Virus record (IMG/VR): IMGVR_UViG_3300044705_000008
Location: 1-34,109 of that record
Direction: 5' to 3' (one strand)
Source of the DNA: a virus
Length of the DNA stretch: 34,109 nucleotides
Notes under the pieces: model-generated
The model's database searches: none
What the model saw: only the letters and a program-made list of their open reading frames with translations
Told to the model about the DNA's origin: nothing
Position numbers and translations under genes: made by a program
Shown: in pieces, positions 30,339-34,109 of the stretch
How positions within the stretch are numbered: position 1 is the stretch's first letter
Layout: every line of letters starts with the position of its first letter

Positions 30339-30725
30339 ATGAATGAAGGTAATTTAATGCGTTCGATTATGCTGGCCGTTGGCCGGCTAAAGAACGTTCG
30401 GATATTTCGCAACAACACGGGCACCGGTTGGCAAGGCGAAGTCCTGAACCACACCGGTACACACCTATTATTGAAGAACCCGCGACCGTTGCACGCCGGT
30501 CTATGCAAGGGCAGTTCCGATTTGATCGGCTGGACCGTGCGCGAGATTACGCCGGATATGGTCGGACAAAAGGTCGCTGTATTTACGGCGGCTGAAGTGA
30601 AAACCGCCAAAGGTCGACCGACTGCCGAACAAGCTGCATTCCTTCAACGACTACACGACGACGGCGGTATAGCTGCTATATGCCGTAGCGAAGCCGACGC
30701 ACTGAAAGCCGTATCGGGCCAATAA
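30339..30725 (+). CDS. VRR-NUC domain nuclease
   Basis: This 128-residue protein matches stand-alone VRR-NUC nucleases, which cut branched DNA or flaps. Catalytic residues seen are D61 in KGSSDLIGW, the E86-x-K88 pair in FTAAEVKTAKG and a Q98 helix (TAEQAAFLQRL). The length is normal for phage members, which are usually encoded beside helicase and primase genes as here. It may process replication intermediates. The ATG at 30339 follows a possible promoter. Confidence 0.88.
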   Translation: MNEGNLMRSIMLAVGRLKNVRIFRNNTGTGWQGEVLNHTGTHLLLKNPRPLHAGLCKGSSDLIGWTVREITPDMVGQKVAVFTAAEVKTAKGRPTAEQAAFLQRLHDDGGIAAICRSEADALKAVSGQ

Positions 30726-30748
30726 GAACACAAACACACAAACGCAAC

Positions 30749-33583
30749 ATGGCCAGGGTAGACACGAACGCGCTGCTATCGCGCGTGAACATAACGGACG
30801 TTATCACGCCTCATATTGGGGCGCTAAAAAAGCGGGGCAATGAACTATACGGCGTCTGTCCGTTTCATGGCGACAGCGACCCGTCGTTACAGGTCAACGA
30901 AGAAAAACAAATTTTCAAGTGCTTCGCGTGTGGCGCAGGCGGTGACGCAATCGCGTTCCTTATGGAACTTGGCTACACATTCCACGAAGCCGTAGCGGAA
31001 ATTGAAGGCGAAAAAGTACAGGCCAGCGGCGAGGCTAAGCAGCGCGTCGTAAACAAGCCCGAATCTAAACCGCAATGGAAGCAGATAAAGCCGACCGCGG
31101 AAGACTGCAACCGGGTTCAGTTCCACCATTACCGGCACGGCGACGCGTCGAAGGTATGGAAGTACACCAACGCGGCAGGCGCAACGATTGGCTACGTGTG
31201 CCGCTTCGATCTTGGCGACGGCGAAAAGGAAGTGTTGCCGCTGATATTCGCCACGAACGGCAAGTTCTCGGAATGGCGTTGGCAGGGGTTCGACAAGCCG
31301 CGACCGCTGTACGGTCTGGATAGGCTGGCGGCTGAACCCGATAAAACCGTTATCCTGGTCGAAGGCGAGAAGACTGCCGACGCCGTACAGAAGCACATTA
31401 ACACTGGCGTCGTTGTGGCATGGCCAGGCGGAAGCCGCGCAATAGAGTACATAGATTGGACGCCGCTGCATGGCCGCAAGGTCATTCTTTGGCCTGACAA
31501 CGACCAGCCAGGCGACAGCGCAATGTTGCATGTTGCGCAATTTCTGGCGCCACACGTCGCGTTGTTGAAGTGGGTACAGAACGAGGAAGGGCTACCGAAG
31601 GGCTGGGACGGCGCGGACCGGGATTGGCAAGGCAACGACGCGCGAAACTACGCAATGCAAAATCTGCGGCACGAACTTCCCGCGCCGCTGTCCGAAGTGC
31701 CGGCGTTCCTGGTTAGGCATGGCCGGACGCCTACGACAGTATGGAAGCACACGCCGCGCGAGCAGGACGAAGCGACGCACTACAGCGCGCGTTACGACGT
31801 GTCCGACGGCTTCGAATGGCGCTTTGTGAAGGAACCAAGCCAGGCACCGGAACCCGAACCTACGCCGGCCCCTGAGCCTTCAAAACCGTTAGGCCCGGAA
31901 CCGCCACCGGCAACACCGGAACCGCCGGCCTACGGAAACGAAAGCGATAACGGCGGTATCGACCAGGATTATTTCAGCTTCCTGGGTTACTCGCGCGGCG
32001 ACGGAACGGCCGTCTATCACTTCTTTTCGAACAAGAAAAAAATAATCGTCAGCCTGTCGCCGTCGTCTATGTCCAAATCGAACCTTATGGAACTGGCACC
32101 GCTGCAATGGTGGGAACACAACTTTCCCGGCCGGTCGGGTATGTCGGTAGAGGCTGCGGTTAATTGGCTTATCAACACGTCAAGCGAGAAGGGCATGTTT
32201 AGCGATAAAGCGATTCGGGGGCGCGGTGCGTGGATTGATAAAGGGCGCGTCGTCCTTCACGAAGGCGACTACCTAATCGTCGACGGCAACCCGGTTTCAA
32301 TGGGTGAGTTTCAATCGCGCTACATCTACGAGCGCGGCGAACCTCTCGGATTCCAGACGGAAAACCCGCTGACCACCGAGGAAGCTAACAAGCTTATGGA
32401 CGTGTTTACGCTTCTGAATTGGGAACGCGAAATAGACGCCTACCTACTCGCCGGCTGGTGCATTGTCGCGCCTATCTGCGGTGCTTTGAACTGGCGCCCG
32501 CACATTTGGCTAACCGGTGCGGCAGGTACCGGCAAATCCTGGTTGTTCAAAAACCTGGTGCGCCGGCTGTTGGGCGAAACGAGTCTGGCCGTTCAGGGCG
32601 AAACGTCGGAGGCTGGCTTGCGTCAAATCCTGCAACACGACGCATTGCCGGTAGTGTTCGACGAAGCGGAAGGCGAAGACCGCAAGGCACAGGAACGTAT
32701 GCAATCTGTGTTGTCGCTAATGCGTGCCGCGTCTGCCGACGACGGCGGGATAATGGCAAAGGGCACGTCAAGCGGCGCGGCTAAGACATACCGCATACGG
32801 TCGTGCTTCGCGTTCGCGTCAATCGCTGTACAGGTCGCGCAGCAGTCCGACCGTACCCGCGTGTCCGTAATGGGATTAAAGGCGATACCGAAAGGCGACC
32901 CGGAACGGGAACGCCGATGGAAGGAATTGCAGGCCAAGTACGCCGAAACGATAACCGACGATTTCGTAGCGCGGCTACAGGCCCGCACGGTGTCACTTAT
33001 CCCGGTGATACTCGACAACGCGCACGTATTCGCTGCGGCTGGCGCCGCCGAAATAGGGGAGCAACGTACAGGCGACCAGTTGGGCGCGATGCTGGCCGGC
33101 GCTTACTCGCTCTTTAGCTCTAACCGAATCACATACCAAAAGGCTGTCGAATGGATCAAAGCGCGGGATTGGAGCGAAGAAAAGGGATTGGACAGGACAC
33201 GCGACGAAGTCGCATTGCTGGCGTTCCTACTCGAACAAATGACAACCGCGGAAAGCGCCAGCGGTCACCGTTACGACCGCAGCGTCGGCGAACTTGTATC
33301 CTTCGCAGACGGTCGCACGTCAGACCCGCTAATCAGTTCGGAGACAGCAAACGAACGCCTGAAGCGTTTAGGGCTGAAGGTAGAAAACGGTTCCTTGTTC
33401 GTGTCCAACACCGCGGAATGGATCAAACGGACGCTTGCAAACACGGCATGGGCAAAGAATCACAACAAGATTCTGCAACGCCTGGACAAGTCGGAAGCGG
33501 TAGACCCTACGCGGTTCGGGCCTGGTCCGTCAGCGCGAGCCGTTCGCGTGCCGCTATCCGTCGTGTTTGAAGACGTGAAATAA
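30749..33583 (+). CDS. Primase-helicase (CHC2 zinc finger, Toprim, DUF927-like helicase)
   Basis: This 944-residue protein probably primes and unwinds the phage genome. Domain order: a CHC2-type zinc finger (CPFH, C37 and H40; CFAC, C58 and C61); a Toprim domain with ILVEGEKTADAV (about 202-213) and WPDNDQPGD (D250, D252); a Pro/Glu linker (about 362-393); and a C-terminal superfamily 3/DUF927-like helicase with Walker A TGAAGTGKS (589-597), Walker B-like LPVVFDEAEGED and a DRTRVSVMGLK segment. This domain order is known for P4-alpha-like and related phage replication proteins. It is the last large gene of the operon. No separate DnaB-type helicase is seen. Confidence 0.93.
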   Translation: MARVDTNALLSRVNITDVITPHIGALKKRGNELYGVCPFHGDSDPSLQVNEEKQIFKCFACGAGGDAIAFLMELGYTFHEAVAEIEGEKVQASGEAKQRVVNKPESKPQWKQIKPTAEDCNRVQFHHYRHGDASKVWKYTNAAGATIGYVCRFDLGDGEKEVLPLIFATNGKFSEWRWQGFDKPRPLYGLDRLAAEPDKTVILVEGEKTADAVQKHINTGVVVAWPGGSRAIEYIDWTPLHGRKVILWPDNDQPGDSAMLHVAQFLAPHVALLKWVQNEEGLPKGWDGADRDWQGNDARNYAMQNLRHELPAPLSEVPAFLVRHGRTPTTVWKHTPREQDEATHYSARYDVSDGFEWRFVKEPSQAPEPEPTPAPEPSKPLGPEPPPATPEPPAYGNESDNGGIDQDYFSFLGYSRGDGTAVYHFFSNKKKIIVSLSPSSMSKSNLMELAPLQWWEHNFPGRSGMSVEAAVNWLINTSSEKGMFSDKAIRGRGAWIDKGRVVLHEGDYLIVDGNPVSMGEFQSRYIYERGEPLGFQTENPLTTEEANKLMDVFTLLNWEREIDAYLLAGWCIVAPICGALNWRPHIWLTGAAGTGKSWLFKNLVRRLLGETSLAVQGETSEAGLRQILQHDALPVVFDEAEGEDRKAQERMQSVLSLMRAASADDGGIMAKGTSSGAAKTYRIRSCFAFASIAVQVAQQSDRTRVSVMGLKAIPKGDPERERRWKELQAKYAETITDDFVARLQARTVSLIPVILDNAHVFAAAGAAEIGEQRTGDQLGAMLAGAYSLFSSNRITYQKAVEWIKARDWSEEKGLDRTRDEVALLAFLLEQMTTAESASGHRYDRSVGELVSFADGRTSDPLISSETANERLKRLGLKVENGSLFVSNTAEWIKRTLANTAWAKNHNKILQRLDKSEAVDPTRFGPGPSARAVRVPLSVVFEDVK

Positions 33584-33597
33584 ACACGCGTCGCAAT

Positions 33598-33628
33598 TTT
33601 GTTAATTACACAGAACCTATTACTTTTA
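33598..33628 (+). promoter_or_regulatory. Candidate promoter before the DUF4406 gene
   Basis: TTTG (33598-33601), a 19-nt spacer and TACTTTTA (33621-33628) match the consensus except for the last base. The ATG is 5 nt beyond the box, again a near-leaderless arrangement. Confidence 0.45.
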
Positions 33629-33633
33629 CGGCA

Positions 33634-34011
33634 ATGAAGACGATTTACATTTCGGGCGGTATCAGCGGCCTGCCATTTGACGAGGTACGGAAGCGGTTCG
33701 ACGCAGCCAAAGAGTACTACAAACAAATAGGCTATAAGGTCGTTTCTCCGTTGGACCTGCCGCACAAACACGACCATTCGTGGTCGTCGTTCATGCTGCA
33801 AGACCTGCGCGCGCTATCAAAGTGCGACGAAATAGCGATGTTGGAGAACTGGCAGAAAAGCACGGGCGCGAGAATTGAATATGAATTCGCGGTGAGAATG
33901 GAAAAGCCGGTCCGGTACTTCTACGCGCCAAAGATAGGTGACCACTTAAATCCAATTATAAATTATGACTCGACGAGAACTTTCCGTAACCGAGTACGCG
34001 AGGGAGCGTAA
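33634..34011 (+). CDS. DUF4406 protein, nucleoside deoxyribosyltransferase-like
   Basis: This 125-residue protein matches DUF4406, related to nucleoside 2-deoxyribosyltransferases. It has the opening TIYISGGISGLP (residues 3-14), a VVSPLDLPHKHDHSW segment, MLQDLRALSKCDEIAMLENW (about 54-73) and the catalytic-type STGARIEYEFAVRMEKPV (about 76-93). Such proteins occur widely in phages, usually near replication genes, and may alter nucleotide pools or modify a host target. The activity of this group is not established. Its end overlaps the next gene start by 47 nt in another frame. Confidence 0.85.
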   Translation: MKTIYISGGISGLPFDEVRKRFDAAKEYYKQIGYKVVSPLDLPHKHDHSWSSFMLQDLRALSKCDEIAMLENWQKSTGARIEYEFAVRMEKPVRYFYAPKIGDHLNPIINYDSTRTFRNRVREGA

Positions 34012-34109
34012 CCTAACGCGCCAGGCGATACTTTGGCAGATTTTGAATGACAAATTGCCCGAAGGCGTGACAGCGCGGAAGATAGGCGCAACGTACGTGA
34101 TATACGTGG
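33965..34109 (+). CDS. Truncated helix-turn-helix protein
   Basis: The frame starts at 33965 within the DUF4406 gene and runs off the window after 48 codons. The visible part (LSVTEYARERNLTRQAILWQ) is an HTH of the same style as the N-terminus of the small terminase (EYARQLG). It may be a regulator or a small DNA-binding protein. It is placed in the replication operon. Confidence 0.6.
   Translation, partial: MTRRELSVTEYARERNLTRQAILWQILNDKLPEGVTARKIGATYVIYV

Overview
The window is almost wall-to-wall phage DNA: a temperate, contractile-tailed (myovirus) phage whose tail genes belong to the P2 family and whose terminase and portal belong to the lambda-like GpA / lambda-portal families. No host gene, rRNA, tRNA, IS element or CRISPR array is visible. 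The host is most likely a Bacteroidota bacterium with a fairly GC-rich genome. Several gene starts are preceded by the Bacteroidota promoter pattern TTTG-N17-20-TAnnTTTG, nearly all genes lack a Shine-Dalgarno sequence, and the bases before many ATGs are A-rich. The genus cannot be read from the sequence.

Layout, left to right. (1) 1-184: a promoter/operator (or cos-like) region with four TTYGCRAA boxes. (2) 185-8387, rightward: small terminase, SSB, large terminase, a small unknown protein, gpW-like connector, portal, a fused prohead protease-major capsid protein, cement protein and two head-tail completion proteins. (3) 8392-11258: an alanine-rich tail fibre and an SGNH esterase, placed unusually between head and tail genes. 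(4) 11359-20975: sheath, tube, E/E' chaperone with a programmed -1 frameshift, tape measure, and P2-type U, X, D, V, W, J and I baseplate genes. (5) 21017-22739: two fibre genes and a GH19 endolysin. (6) 22778-26221, leftward: two tail-collar fibre genes, a tyrosine integrase and a helix-turn-helix protein with a transmembrane segment. (7) 26366-26758, rightward: a coiled-coil/winged-helix protein. (8) 26812-28728, leftward: excisionase-like protein, RecT and a RecE-like exonuclease. (9) 28801 to the end, rightward: a possible leader peptide, DEAD/DEAH helicase, VRR-NUC nuclease, primase-helicase, a DUF4406 protein and a truncated HTH gene.

The rightward late operon builds the particle and the GH19 enzyme opens the cell wall. 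The rightmost genes replicate DNA, and the RecE/RecT pair with SSB can recombine it. Late genes, integrase and early genes are contiguous with no host DNA between them. In P2-type phages that is the order of the virion or circular genome, not of an integrated prophage.

The observations most worth following are: a recurrent juxtaposition of the promoter -7 box 4-7 nt from the ATG, implying nearly leaderless mRNAs; a complete -1 frameshift cassette; fibre genes on opposite strands sharing exact repeats of 20-54 bp; an SSB gene between the terminase genes; and a divergent promoter pair whose rightward transcript starts at a possible 20-codon ORF. No wholly new multi-gene defence or mobile system was recognised.
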